The notes: generated by a model from the letters alone, not told the origin. DNA of 64,000 nucleotides from Geobacter sp. (GCA_016177775.1 JACOUQ010000037.1:175881-239880), one strand, 5' to 3'. Positions 36,320 to 44,997 are shown, counted from the stretch's first letter. Translations and numbers: made by a program.

Positions 36320-36985
36320 TCAAAATTTCATCCTGAAACCTACAGCGCCGTTGTGACTCTGGTATTTTAACTTTGTAGTGCCGCCGTCCGGACGATTGAA
36401 GGTTGCCTCGGATGTGCCGAAATAGCGGTAACCTAGATCAAGTGAGAACATCGGGTTCAGATGGATCTCCAGGCCGCCCCCTGCCTGATAGGCAAAGACC
36501 GTGTCAGTGTCACTGTAGTACAATAACGTCCTCCCGAGTGGGCCATTTCCGAAGGTATCACTCAGATTCAGTGTGGCAAAGCCGGCGCCGCCTCCCAGAT
36601 ACGGAGTGATCGGACTGTAGTTGTGCAGGTCGATGAAGGCGTTGAACATCATGGCAAACGCCCCGAGATCGCCGTCCACGTTCGTGTACCGGGTGCCGGA
36701 GTTCTCGGTGATGGTTTCCATTTCTCCGCGCTTGTACGAAAGCTCACCTTCAATACGGAGAAGGCCGAAATCCACTCCTCCTGTCCCACCAACATAGACA
36801 CCGGGGTCGAACTCAACATCATCGTTGAAGGTTGTGCCGTTGGAGGTCGTGACGTCTGTATCCCGGGGCACGCTCACACCGACAAAGCCGGACACATACG
36901 CCCCTGGCTGCTCATAAACCGCGGAGCAGACAGCGGGTATTGACAAGGTAGCGAGAACTGCAATGAATGCGAAGCGTCTCTTCAT
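36320..36985 (-). CDS. outer-membrane beta-barrel protein (OmpA/OmpW-like)
   Basis: 221 residues with a signal peptide (MKRRFAFIAVLATLSIPAVCSA). Alternating hydrophobic strands, glycine-rich turns (YLGGGAGFATLNL, YQAGGGLEIHL) and a C-terminal phenylalanine are typical of an eight-stranded outer-membrane barrel. No precise subfamily is assigned. AAGGAGGT precedes ATG 36985. It follows the 139-residue gene by 48 bases in the same direction. The 211-base gap to its left shows nothing recognisable. Confidence 0.82.
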   Translation of the reverse strand: MKRRFAFIAVLATLSIPAVCSAVYEQPGAYVSGFVGVSVPRDTDVTTSNGTTFNDDVEFDPGVYVGGTGGVDFGLLRIEGELSYKRGEMETITENSGTRYTNVDGDLGAFAMMFNAFIDLHNYSPITPYLGGGAGFATLNLSDTFGNGPLGRTLLYYSDTDTVFAYQAGGGLEIHLNPMFSLDLGYRYFGTSEATFNRPDGGTTKLKYQSHNGAVGFRMKF

Positions 36986-37033
36986 GGCAACCTCCTTGAA
37001 CTTTAAGGTGACAGCATCTCCTTCCGGCTGGCA

Positions 37034-37453
37034 TCAAAAACGAATCTCCGGCTTCAGGTTCGCGGGGGTGTAGCTGACGGCGATCCGCCACCCCATTTTC
37101 CCCACCAGGACCGGCTCCAGCTTGCAGGCGATATAACCGATCAGGCTGGCATCATCAGGCAGCTCTGAAGCGATTCTGACGATCCGGTACGCCACCAGCT
37201 CTCCCACCTCTGGAAAACCGGGAGCATCCGCCATGGCGCATCCCCATATTTCACGACCGCCGCTGCTGCAAGCGAGGCGAATGCGGTAGCAACGCTCCCC
37301 TTCGGGGCCCCGCCTCCCCTCCTCTTCCACTATTGCAGGTATGATTGCATTGAGAAGAGGGCGATACCCCAGGGTGCATGCATGGGCAAAGGCAGAAGAG
37401 TTGTCCGGAAAGCTGAGAACTTCCTCATCTTTCTTTCGAAACCAGCCGAACAT
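37034..37453 (-). CDS. conserved-looking hypothetical protein
   Basis: 139 residues, no recognised family. It begins MFGWFRKKDEE, has no signal peptide or membrane segment, and contains three cysteines (HACTLGY, CSSGGREIWGC) and a central strand-rich region (LVAYRIVRIASEL). Codon use is like its neighbours and the ribosome-binding site GGAGGT before ATG 37453 is good, so it should be expressed, probably together with the barrel gene downstream. A cytoplasmic role is likely, but the function is unknown. Confidence 0.7.
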   Translation of the reverse strand: MFGWFRKKDEEVLSFPDNSSAFAHACTLGYRPLLNAIIPAIVEEEGRRGPEGERCYRIRLACSSGGREIWGCAMADAPGFPEVGELVAYRIVRIASELPDDASLIGYIACKLEPVLVGKMGWRIAVSYTPANLKPEIRF

Positions 37454-37514
37454 GGCGACCTCCAGAACAATATTTCTACTTTACCACAATAAGTGGCCGC
37501 CGCTTCCCAGATGT

Positions 37515-37577
37515 CAAAAAAGAAAAACCGGGCTGCATCAAAAGGCTAATAGCCTGTCCATTTATGCATGCCCGGTT
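37515..37577 (-). terminator. intrinsic terminator after the lipoprotein gene
   Basis: Read on the minus strand, AACCGGGC-ATGCAT pairs with ATGCA-GCCCGGTT across a loop holding a small AGGCT/AGCCT hairpin, followed by TTTTTCTTTTTTG. Confidence 0.75.
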
Positions 37578-37604
37578 AATTGGCTGTAAAACTTCTTTTC
37601 AGGG

Positions 37605-38696
37605 TTATTGATATTGTATGTAAACCGGCTTTGGATTCAGCTTGAGCACTTCCTGCGGCATCAGGAGCGGGTCACCCTTCTTGGTGTCATTATGGTAGAA
37701 GAGCTTGAACCCGGTATACTGTACCGGCTCGGCCACTACGTAATCCTTGTACGAGTCCCGTTTCAGCCAGGGCGCCCCCCAGCCGTCCATGTTCATGACT
37801 ATCTGCACCTCGGGGCGCAGCACGATACTCTTTGCATTGGTGACGCCGTTGCGCGTGAAGCGGTGCACGACCAAAACCTTGGGGGGTATGTTGTATTTTT
37901 TCACCACGTCCTTGAGGTACCCGGAGGCATAGTTCACGTCCGCCGCATCGTAGGTGCCGATCTTGGTTCCCGGAACCTTGCCGCTCTTGATCAGGTTGAA
38001 TTCCGGATCAATCCCCAGGTGCACGTCCGGATTCTTCAGGAGCCACTCGAAGCGCGGCAGAATGGTCCGAATGTCATCATGCCCGGTCTGGATGTCGATG
38101 AACAGGATGGCGCCAGACTCCCTTGCCCAGCCATAGACCTGGTTGATGATGTTATCCGGCATGATCATCCGGTATTTCCCGGCCTTGCCCGGAGCTCCCT
38201 GGGCCACGACAGCGATCAGGTGAAGGGCCGGCTGCACAGGATGGGAAGGATCGGCCTTTGCCCACTTGGCCACCTCCCCCTTCAACCGCCGCAGCATATC
38301 GTCCTTCGGGTACTCCCCCAGTGCCCCCATCCTCTTGGAAAGGGGATTGCCGTAATAGGCCACGATTCGCTTCGTGGGAAGAATCGATCCGGGCAACATA
38401 TCCGGGCATTTTACCGGCCAGCCGCACTGCTTAGCGAACTCGGGGTCCTCGCCGGAATTGTACTTGATCTTGGGAACCTTTTGTTTTGCAGCCGAACCAG
38501 TCGCATTCCGGAAAGTCTGCTCTTTCGCGGAGCTCGCTGCCTCTTTCGAAGCGGAAGAGACGACCGCCTGGGTCGCGAGCTGGGCCTGCGGTGATTCAGA
38601 AGCGGGCTGTTTTTCCCAACAGCCGGCAAGAAAGATCAAAAGGACACCAGGGACGAGGATTGACAGGGAACGAAAGGAAAAACGCGGGCGCTTCAC
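37605..38696 (-). CDS. putative lipoprotein with a TIM-barrel-like domain
   Basis: 363 residues. Signal sequence ending in the lipobox LAGC (lipidated cysteine about residue 26), a Ser/Ala-rich linker (about 30-75), then a globular domain. Strands ending in acidic residues (LFIDIQTGHDD, HLGIDPEFNL, YDAADVNYASGYL, IVMNMDGWG) suggest a TIM-barrel glycoside-hydrolase-like fold, though no named family is recognised. Start is GTG 38696 with AAGGAG eight bases upstream. Anchored to a membrane, facing the periplasm or surface. Followed by a strong terminator, so monocistronic or the end of a unit. Confidence 0.75.
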   Translation of the reverse strand: MKRPRFSFRSLSILVPGVLLIFLAGCWEKQPASESPQAQLATQAVVSSASKEAASSAKEQTFRNATGSAAKQKVPKIKYNSGEDPEFAKQCGWPVKCPDMLPGSILPTKRIVAYYGNPLSKRMGALGEYPKDDMLRRLKGEVAKWAKADPSHPVQPALHLIAVVAQGAPGKAGKYRMIMPDNIINQVYGWARESGAILFIDIQTGHDDIRTILPRFEWLLKNPDVHLGIDPEFNLIKSGKVPGTKIGTYDAADVNYASGYLKDVVKKYNIPPKVLVVHRFTRNGVTNAKSIVLRPEVQIVMNMDGWGAPWLKRDSYKDYVVAEPVQYTGFKLFYHNDTKKGDPLLMPQEVLKLNPKPVYIQYQ

Positions 38697-38830
38697 AAGA
38701 TGCTCCTTCTACCAAGCTGTATCATGGCAAACAAAAACCACAGGAAAAGTCCCGTGGTCAACAGGCAACTATCTATATAACATCTGACGCACTATCCAGG
38801 CAACGGAAAAACTTCCGTGCATATGAACAA

Positions 38831-38860
38831 CAAAAGCCCCGGATTTCTCCGAGGCTTTTG
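38831..38860 (-). terminator. intrinsic terminator of the cold-shock gene
   Basis: On the minus strand CAAAAGCCTCGGA and TCCGGGGCTTTTG form a hairpin with a 4-base loop region, then TTG TTC. It lies 25 bases after the csp stop. Confidence 0.7.
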
Positions 38861-38884
38861 ATCGCAATTCTTTGGTCGAATAGC

Positions 38885-39085
38885 TTAGACCCTGGTTACA
38901 TTGGCGGCCTGAAGCCCTTTGGGGCCATTGGTCACTTCGAAGGTTACCCTATCACCTTCAGCAAGGCTTTTGAAACCGTTGCCGGAAATCGCCGAAAAAT
39001 GCACGAATACATCTTCGCCATTATCCTGCTCAAGAAAACCAAACCCTTTGCTGTCGTTGAACCATTTTACTGTTCCGTTTACCAT
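38885..39085 (-). CDS. cold-shock domain protein (CspA family)
   Basis: 66 residues, a single cold-shock domain that binds single-stranded nucleic acid. RNP1 is KGFGFL and RNP2 is VFVHFS, with the family start GTVKWFN and the end [10 protein letters not shown]. It acts as an RNA chaperone in the cytoplasm. The transcript probably has a 5' leader of about 45 bases or more, from the promoter near 39138. Such leaders regulate csp translation in other species. The Shine-Dalgarno GGAG is rather far (about 12 bases) from ATG 39085. Confidence 0.95.
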   Translation of the reverse strand: MVNGTVKWFNDSKGFGFLEQDNGEDVFVHFSAISGNGFKSLAEGDRVTFEVTNGPKGLQAANVTRV

Positions 39086-39137
39086 TTACTTTTTTTCTCC
39101 GTGCTTCATGAAATATTTCGCGATATAACGCGACTTG

Positions 39138-39165
39138 ATTACACTAACAGTTTTAGTAGCTACAA
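39138..39165 (-). promoter_or_regulatory. possible csp promoter
   Basis: Minus-strand TTGTAG (39165-39160), 16-base spacer, TGTAAT (39143-39138). The -10 is good and the -35 weak. Confidence 0.35.
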
Positions 39166-39231
39166 CGCAAGCAATATCTCGCCTAAATGACAGAATTGTG
39201 AACCCGTGAGGGAACTGGTGCCCGCCCCGGG

Positions 39232-39259
39232 TTGTCCTTCCGCGCATTTGTCTTATACT
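39232..39259 (+). promoter_or_regulatory. probable sigma-70 promoter for cfa
   Basis: TTGTCC (39232-39237), 16-base spacer, TATACT (39254-39259), 38 bases before ATG 39298 and divergent from csp. Confidence 0.5.
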
Positions 39260-39297
39260 TGATAACCGTGAGAACAATGTCGGACGGAGGGGGCGGC

Positions 39298-40593
39298 ATG
39301 GGACTCGGTAAAACCGCAGTTGCCGGTAATGATGTGCAGACTGCCCTTGCCTTTCTTGAGAACTCGCTGGGAAAGGTGAGTAACGTGAGCTTCTCCGTTC
39401 GCCTGTGGGACGGCACATCCTGGAGCCCTGCCCCCGGCTCACCGCCACGCTTCACCTTGGTAATCCGCCATCCTTCCGCACTCCGTCGCATGTTTCTGCC
39501 AACAAATCAGCTTTCTCTCGGCGAGGCCTACATTTACGGGGACTATGAAATCGAGGGTGATATTGAAGAAGCATTTCACCTTGCCGATGCCCTACTGGAC
39601 CACCCTTGGGGGATTGGAGATAAATTCCGCGCACTCCGCACACTCTTGAAACTACCCTCCCCGGACCGGCCGAATGAAGCAGGGCTGCAGCCGAAGGGAC
39701 GCCGCCATTCACAGGAACGGGACCGTCAGACAGTCAGCTACCACTACGATATTTCCAACGACTTCTACCGCCTCTGGCTCGACCAGCGGATGGTCTATTC
39801 CTGCGCCTACTTCGCCGCCCCTGATGAAGACCTGGAACAGGCCCAGGAGCGGAAACTGGAGCACGTTTGCCGCAAGCTGCGGTTGCAACCGGGGGAGCGA
39901 CTTCTGGACATCGGCTGCGGCTGGGGGGCGCTCATCATCCATGCGGCCAAGCGTTACGGCGTAGAATGCCTCGGCATCACCTTGAGCGTCCGCCAATCCG
40001 AGCTTGCCCGAGAGCGGATCAGGGAGGCAGGCCTGGCAGACCGTTGCCGGGTGAAGGTCGCAGATTACCGCGAGATAAAGGAAGATGGGAAATTCGACAA
40101 GCTGGTGAGCATCGGGATGGTTGAGCACGTGGGGCGGGGGAAGCTTGGTGAGTACTTTGGAGCAGCCTGGCGGCTTCTCCGTCCCGGCGGGGTGTTTCTC
40201 AACCACGGCATATCCGAGAGTCTGACAAACCCGCCTCCGCGGGGCCCGTCCTTCATCGACAGGTACGTCTTCCCGGACGGAGACCTGGTGCCGGTCAGCG
40301 AGATGCTCCGCTGCGCCGAGGCAAACGGCTTAGAGGCGCGGGACCTGGAGAGCCTGCGCGAGCATTACGCCCTGACCCTCCGGCAGTGGGTGAAACAGCT
40401 CAATTCTGCATGGGACGAGGCTGTCAGGATAACCGGTGAGGTGACGCCACGAATCTGGCGCCTGTACATGGCAGGGTCAGCCCACAGCTTCGCCACTGGC
40501 AGGATCAGCGTCTACCAGCTTCTTCTCTCAAAGCCCGAAAACGGCCGCAGCGGCTTCCCCCCCACCCGCGATTACATGTATCCGCACCCATAA
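39298..40593 (+). CDS. cfa: cyclopropane-fatty-acyl-phospholipid synthase
   Basis: 431 residues. Methylates cis double bonds of membrane phospholipid acyl chains using S-adenosylmethionine. Motifs: QTVSYHYDISNDFYRLWLD, MVYSCAYF, SAM-binding LLDIGCGWGALI, VSIGMVEHVG and FIDRYVFPDG, all hallmarks of the CFA synthase/mycolic acid cyclopropanase family. ATG 39298 (GGAGGGG upstream) was chosen over frame openings at 39232 and 39277, which fall on or just after the promoter. It ends at a shared terminator. Confidence 0.93.
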   Translation: MGLGKTAVAGNDVQTALAFLENSLGKVSNVSFSVRLWDGTSWSPAPGSPPRFTLVIRHPSALRRMFLPTNQLSLGEAYIYGDYEIEGDIEEAFHLADALLDHPWGIGDKFRALRTLLKLPSPDRPNEAGLQPKGRRHSQERDRQTVSYHYDISNDFYRLWLDQRMVYSCAYFAAPDEDLEQAQERKLEHVCRKLRLQPGERLLDIGCGWGALIIHAAKRYGVECLGITLSVRQSELARERIREAGLADRCRVKVADYREIKEDGKFDKLVSIGMVEHVGRGKLGEYFGAAWRLLRPGGVFLNHGISESLTNPPPRGPSFIDRYVFPDGDLVPVSEMLRCAEANGLEARDLESLREHYALTLRQWVKQLNSAWDEAVRITGEVTPRIWRLYMAGSAHSFATGRISVYQLLLSKPENGRSGFPPTRDYMYPHP

Positions 40594-40627
40594 AAAAAAG
40601 CCCGACATTTTGGTGTCGGGTTATTTT
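40591..40627. terminator. bidirectional intrinsic terminator
   Basis: CCCGACA (40601-40607) pairs with TGTCGGG (40614-40620). An A run on the left gives eight U on the minus strand for the DUF4124 gene; TTATTTTC on the right serves cfa. Confidence 0.85.
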
Positions 40628-40634
40628 CGGTTAA

Positions 40635-41183
40635 TCATTGCCTCAGTGCAGGCGGCACCCCCGCCCTGTTGGCAGCCGTTTCCAGTTCACTTAGCTTTCC
40701 CCGCAAGGTTTCCAGCCGCTTTTCCAGATTGGTGACATCGTACTGCAACGCAAGATACTGGCTGCGGGAAAGCTTGTCCGTTTCTCCCAGCCGCTTGCGC
40801 CGCTCAGCAAGCAACTCCTCCGTACGCTGCAACTCGGACCTGACCCTGACAAACTCTCTGCGCCAAGCATCCTCGTCCTTGTCGCCGTAAACCTTCTTCT
40901 TCCGCTCCGTACTCTCTCTCGAAATTCCCTCTTTCTCCCCCCCCTCCTTTACGGCAGGAGGCTGTTTCTCTTTCGGTTCCTCGGTGACTTCCCTGATTTC
41001 AGGCTGGCCGCCAACCCCCTCATCGATCAGCGTCGCCTTGGAACGGTACTTTGCCGGTATGTTCCCCAGATTGTCGGTATAATGCACCGTTCCGCGATTG
41101 TCCACCCAACGGTAGATCTCTGCCTGGACAAGTGCTGGAAGCGATACCAGAAGAATAAGACATATGAACATCCTGACCTTCAT
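40635..41183 (-). CDS. DUF4124 domain protein, exported
   Basis: 182 residues. Signal peptide (MKVRMFICLILLVSLPALVQA), then the DUF4124 signature IYRWVDNRGTVHYTDN (about 23-38), a charged Glu/Lys-rich linker, and a C-terminal coiled coil (about 105-170) ending RAGVPPALRQ. Same layout and same ending as the protein at 62202, so the two are paralogues. Role unknown; probably periplasmic. ATG 41183 has GGGAGG upstream. A longer frame to 41225 would hide the signal peptide. Confidence 0.82.
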   Translation of the reverse strand: MKVRMFICLILLVSLPALVQAEIYRWVDNRGTVHYTDNLGNIPAKYRSKATLIDEGVGGQPEIREVTEEPKEKQPPAVKEGGEKEGISRESTERKKKVYGDKDEDAWRREFVRVRSELQRTEELLAERRKRLGETDKLSRSQYLALQYDVTNLEKRLETLRGKLSELETAANRAGVPPALRQ

Positions 41184-41209
41184 AATTCCTCCCGATCGAT
41201 GATCTCCTG

Positions 41210-41554
41210 TTACCCCGGAGGCCATGCAAAATGCCGCCCCGCAAGGACGTGAAAATGGATGTGAAACACCGATTGCCCTGCACCGGCGTTATTGTTCGAC
41301 ACTATCCTGAATCCGCTTTCGGCAAAACCCTTCTCCCGTGCCAGAGAAGCGGCGACCTGGTAGACATGGCCGATCAGTTCGTGGTCGGATGGATCGAGGT
41401 CAAGTGCGTTGACAAAATGCTTCTTTGGTATGATGAGAAAATGTACCGGCGCAGCCGGCGCGATATCCTCCACGGCAATCACCCGGTCATCCTCGAATAC
41501 CTTTTTGGCGGGTATCTCACCACTGATGATACGGCAAAAGATGCAATCCTGCAT
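41210..41554 (-). CDS. HIT family protein (histidine triad nucleotide-binding)
   Basis: 114 residues. The family starts CIFCRIISGEIPAKKVFEDD and ends with the triad HIHFHVLAGR. The catalytic histidine is the middle one of the triad. Close to bacterial HinT, a purine nucleoside phosphoramidase. ATG 41554 is preceded by GGGAGG. It lies between tlyA (22 bases upstream) and DUF4124 (26 bases downstream), all on the minus strand, so the three probably form one operon ending at the terminator at 40591. Confidence 0.93.
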   Translation of the reverse strand: MQDCIFCRIISGEIPAKKVFEDDRVIAVEDIAPAAPVHFLIIPKKHFVNALDLDPSDHELIGHVYQVAASLAREKGFAESGFRIVSNNNAGAGQSVFHIHFHVLAGRHFAWPPG

Positions 41555-41576
41555 GTTTCCTCCCTTCGATAACAAT

Positions 41577-42338
41577 TCAGGCTGTTTCAGCCAGCTGCTT
41601 GCGCATGTATATCAGGAACTCGCGGTTCCCGCTGGGGCCTAGGATCGGCGATTCCGTAACGCCCAGGACCGAGAGCCCGAGATTTTCCGCAAGGGCACTG
41701 ACACCGGCGATCACCTCGCGGTGCTTCGCTTCGTCCCGAACTACTCCTCCTTTACCTACTTCACCCTTCCCCACCTCGAATTGCGGCTTGATCAGGGCAA
41801 CGACCGATCCCTCCTCCCCGATCAGCCTGATGGTATTGGGAAGCACCTTGTCGAGGGAGATGAACGACGCATCGATCACCGCCATGTCAGGGATTTCCGG
41901 CAAGCGGTCCGGCTCCAGGTAGCGTATGTTGGTCTTTTCGAAGTTCACTACCCGTTCGTCCTGGCGGAGCTTCCAGGCAAGCTGGCCGTATCCGACGTCG
42001 ACCGCTATCACTCTTCTGGCGCCGCGCTGCAGGAGACAATCGGTGAATCCGCCTGTGGAAGCGCCCACGTCCATTACAACCAGGCCGGTCACATCAATCC
42101 CGAAATGGTCCAGGGCCTTCTCCAGCTTCAGCCCCCCCCTGCTGACATAGGGGATATCCTCTCCCTTGAGGCGGATATCGGCGTCGAGCGGCACCGCGGC
42201 ACCCGCCTTTTCCACCAGGTGATCGTCCACAATCACCCGTCCCGCCATGATGAGAGAGCGCGCCCTTTCACGGGACTGAACCAGCCCCCGCTCCACCAGT
42301 ATCTTGTCCAGACGATCCTTATCCCCAGCCATCACCAT
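41577..42338 (-). CDS. tlyA: TlyA family rRNA 2'-O-methyltransferase
   Basis: 253 residues. N-terminal S4 RNA-binding domain (RLDKILVERGLVQSRERARS, about 8-65), then an FtsJ-type Rossmann methyltransferase (VVMDVGASTGGFTDCLLQRGA, ALIKPQFEVGK). TlyA proteins methylate ribose in 16S/23S rRNA. Older names call them hemolysin A, which is not supported here. TTG 42341, ATG 42338 and ATG 42332 are all possible starts with weak ribosome-binding sites; 42338 is taken. Confidence 0.92.
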   Translation of the reverse strand: MVMAGDKDRLDKILVERGLVQSRERARSLIMAGRVIVDDHLVEKAGAAVPLDADIRLKGEDIPYVSRGGLKLEKALDHFGIDVTGLVVMDVGASTGGFTDCLLQRGARRVIAVDVGYGQLAWKLRQDERVVNFEKTNIRYLEPDRLPEIPDMAVIDASFISLDKVLPNTIRLIGEEGSVVALIKPQFEVGKGEVGKGGVVRDEAKHREVIAGVSALAENLGLSVLGVTESPILGPSGNREFLIYMRKQLAETA

Positions 42339-42429
42339 CAAACCGCACCAATGTTATAACTGCAAGCAAGGACGCATGTTACCCCCATGCACTCTGTGAA
42401 TCAAGGGACAAAATGCCTAATTGAAAAAA

Positions 42430-42459
42430 TTGACTCGCGCCCTCGCTTTCCGCTATTCT
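42430..42459 (+). promoter_or_regulatory. probable sigma-70 promoter for the SDR gene at 42497
   Basis: TTGACT (42430-42435), 18-base spacer, TATTCT (42454-42459), 38 bases before ATG 42497. Confidence 0.55.
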
Positions 42460-42496
42460 AGACCGACGTAAGAATAGTTCCACGACAGGAGCGGAA

Positions 42497-43387
42497 ATGC
42501 AGAAGAAAACATTCATCATCGGCTGCGGAACCATCGGCAGGCTCGTGGCCCGTCTGGCAATGGAACAGGGGTGGGACGTCTCGGCCCTTACCCGTTCCGC
42601 CGAAAACGCCGCATCGCTGCAAGCCCTGAACATTCGACCAATACAGGGGAATCTCGATGACCCGGAATCTCTGCAAGACCTTCCCGTTAAAGATGCAGTG
42701 GCCTTCTATTTCGCCCCGCCCCCCGGAGGAGGTTTCACCGATACCCGCGTCCGCTCCTTCTGCTCTGCCATAAGGCAGGGCGAGGAACCGGCCAGGGTGA
42801 TCTATATCAGTACCAGCGGGGTTTACGGCGACTGCGGTGACCGCTCTGTTACCGAGGAAACTCCGGTCAACCCGCAGACAGCCAGAGCCCGGCGTCGATA
42901 TGATGCGGAGACTGCCCTCCTTGACTTCGGCAGGGAGCGGAACATCCCGGTCGTGATCCTTCGCGTCACAGGCATCTATGGTCCGGGGCGTCTCCCCTAT
43001 TCCCAGATTCTTCAGGGTGTGCCGGTCCTGGAGGAGAACATTGCCCCGCTTACCAATCGCATCCACTCATTCGACCTTGCCAGGATATGCATGGCCGCTG
43101 CCGAAAGGGGGGAGCCCGGCGACATTTTCAACGTGAGCGACGGCCACCCGAGCACCATGACCAGCTACTTCAATGCCGTGGCGGACCACCTCGGCCTCAC
43201 CCGCCCCCCACAGGTTTCGCTGGAAGAGGCACAACGGGTGATGCCGCCGCTGATGCTCTCCTACTTCTCGGAGTCCCGCCGCATGGACAATGACAAGATG
43301 CTGCGCAAACTCGGCATCGAGCTGCTCTATCCTACCTTGAAAGAGGGGCTCAAAGCATGCGGCGAAGCCGAGACAACAAAGGTCTGA
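42497..43387 (+). CDS. extended SDR family NAD-dependent epimerase/dehydratase-like protein
   Basis: 296 residues. N-terminal nucleotide fold FIIGCGTIGRLVARLA (GxGxxG), VIYISTSGVYGD as the SDR serine region, and GIYGPGRLP later. The tyrosine-lysine pair of a classical catalytic SDR is not clear: the segment is ARRRYDAE, with arginine/aspartate instead of YxxxK. It may therefore bind NAD without normal dehydrogenase chemistry (YeeZ/NAD(P)H-binding type). Substrate unknown. AGGAG precedes ATG 42497. It converges on the sigma-54 regulator gene with a 41-base gap holding no clear terminator. Confidence 0.8.
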   Translation: MQKKTFIIGCGTIGRLVARLAMEQGWDVSALTRSAENAASLQALNIRPIQGNLDDPESLQDLPVKDAVAFYFAPPPGGGFTDTRVRSFCSAIRQGEEPARVIYISTSGVYGDCGDRSVTEETPVNPQTARARRRYDAETALLDFGRERNIPVVILRVTGIYGPGRLPYSQILQGVPVLEENIAPLTNRIHSFDLARICMAAAERGEPGDIFNVSDGHPSTMTSYFNAVADHLGLTRPPQVSLEEAQRVMPPLMLSYFSESRRMDNDKMLRKLGIELLYPTLKEGLKACGEAETTKV

Positions 43388-43428
43388 ATCCGTGATGACC
43401 GCGTGTCCCGTGGCGCGAATGTGCCCCC

Positions 43429-44883
43429 TTACGCACCATCGATGCTGATGCGATAACGTTCCAGCCGGTCGCGCAGGGTGTTCCGGCTGATCCCCAGGAT
43501 CTTGGAGGCGAGCACCTGGTTGTTGTTGCTCTTTTCCATGGCCATCTGGATCAGCGCCTTCTCCAGCCCCATGTTCACGTTCTCGTACACTGTCCCCCGG
43601 TTCCTTGAGACAATATTGTCGAAAATGGGTTCCAGCATCTGCCAGAAAACCGCATAGTAGTCGTCCCCGACCGTTTCCAGGTCGACCTCCCGGAACCCTG
43701 CCTTGGCCTCCATGAACCCTTCGAAATCCTCCGGCATCAGCACGTCGGATTTACAGAAAACTATCGCCGAATTCACCACGTTTTTCAGCTCGCGGATATT
43801 CCCCTCCCAGTGATGCTTCATCAGCATCTCCAGGGCGGCGGGGGCTATGCCGCGCAGCTTCTTGTCGTACTTTCGGGAAAATTTCTTGATGAACAGGTCG
43901 ACCAGAAGCGGAATGTCCTCCGAGCGCTCCCGCAGGGACGGGAGATAAAAAGAGACAACCCGCAGCCGGTAGAAGAGGTCCATCCTGAACTGCTTTTCCC
44001 TGACCATGTTCACGAGGCTCTTGTTGGTCGCGGCGATCAAGCGGACATCGACCTTGATGGTCTCGTTACCCCCCACCCGTTCGAATTCCTGGTTCTCCAG
44101 CACCCGCAGCAGCTTCCCCTGGTTGGCAGGGCTCATCTCGCCGATTTCATCCAGAAAAATGGTGCCGCCGTCGCACTGCTCGAACTTGCCGATCCGCCTG
44201 ACATGGGCATCGGTGAAGGCCCCCTTCTCGTGCCCGAACAGCTCGCTCTCCAGCAAGGTCTCGGGCATTGCCGCACAGTTGACCGCCAGGAACGGCCTGT
44301 TCTTGCGGCGGGAGTTGTCGTAGAGGGCGCGCGCCAGTAGTTCCTTACCGGTTCCCGAGTCCCCCTGGATCAGCACGGTGGTGTCGGAATCCGCAACCTT
44401 TCCCACCATCTTCCAGATCTCGATCATCTCCGGCGACGAGCCGATCATGATGTCGGCGTCGAAATCCTCGCCCTTTAAAGCTTCGCTTTCCCTGGTGTAA
44501 CGGACTTTGCGGTGCAGCAGGTTGGTTGCTATCGCCTTTTCGATAACGCTCTTCAGCTTCTTGATATCGAACGGCTTGGTCATGTAGTCATAGGCGCCGT
44601 GCTTCATCGCCTCTATGGCATTCTGGGTCGTCTGGTGGCCAGTGGTCATGATGACCGCCAACCCCGGGTCGATCTTCTTGATCTCCCGCAGGACCTCGAG
44701 TCCCGATTTGTTCGGAAGGCTGATATCCACTATCGCCACATGGGGGCGGTCCACGAGGACCCGCCTGACGGCCGAATCGGCGTCACTCTCCAGGAGTAGC
44801 TCCATCTCCGCGCTTTCAAAAACAGTCTTCAACATCTGCAGGATCGAATGGTCATCATCCAGAATAAGAAGCTTGCTCTTCAT
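43429..44883 (-). CDS. sigma-54-dependent response regulator (NtrC family)
   Basis: 484 residues: receiver domain (about 1-120, phospho-Asp in VAIVDISLPNKSG, KPFD), AAA+ activator domain (Walker A GDSGTGKELLA, GHEKGAFTDAH as the sigma-54-contacting loop, Walker B GGTIFLDEIGEM), and a C-terminal Fis-type helix-turn-helix (VLASKILGISRNTLRDRLER). The contact loop is GAFTDA rather than GAFTGA. Unusually, about 70 residues (approximately 370-440) separate the AAA+ core from the DNA-binding helix. ATG 44883 has AGGAGGG upstream. No histidine kinase is adjacent. Confidence 0.92.
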   Translation of the reverse strand: MKSKLLILDDDHSILQMLKTVFESAEMELLLESDADSAVRRVLVDRPHVAIVDISLPNKSGLEVLREIKKIDPGLAVIMTTGHQTTQNAIEAMKHGAYDYMTKPFDIKKLKSVIEKAIATNLLHRKVRYTRESEALKGEDFDADIMIGSSPEMIEIWKMVGKVADSDTTVLIQGDSGTGKELLARALYDNSRRKNRPFLAVNCAAMPETLLESELFGHEKGAFTDAHVRRIGKFEQCDGGTIFLDEIGEMSPANQGKLLRVLENQEFERVGGNETIKVDVRLIAATNKSLVNMVREKQFRMDLFYRLRVVSFYLPSLRERSEDIPLLVDLFIKKFSRKYDKKLRGIAPAALEMLMKHHWEGNIRELKNVVNSAIVFCKSDVLMPEDFEGFMEAKAGFREVDLETVGDDYYAVFWQMLEPIFDNIVSRNRGTVYENVNMGLEKALIQMAMEKSNNNQVLASKILGISRNTLRDRLERYRISIDGA

Positions 44884-44938
44884 CAACCCTCCTGAAAAGT
44901 GTAGATTTGTATTGAAATTTTATCGCATCGTAAGCAAT

Positions 44939-44968
44939 AAAAAAGGCCGCAAAAATATATGCGGCCTG
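44939..44968 (-). terminator. intrinsic terminator after the small Cys/acidic gene
   Basis: Minus-strand AGGCCGCA pairs with TGCGGCCT, 8-base AT loop, followed by TTTTTT. It separates the unit to the right from the sigma-54 regulator. Confidence 0.85.
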
Positions 44969-44997
44969 ATTTATCACAAAAAGCTTCCGAAATTTTT

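Noticed and set aside
41577..42338. Haemolysin annotation for TlyA
   Set aside because: The S4 and FtsJ-type methyltransferase domains support rRNA methylation; nothing indicates a toxin.
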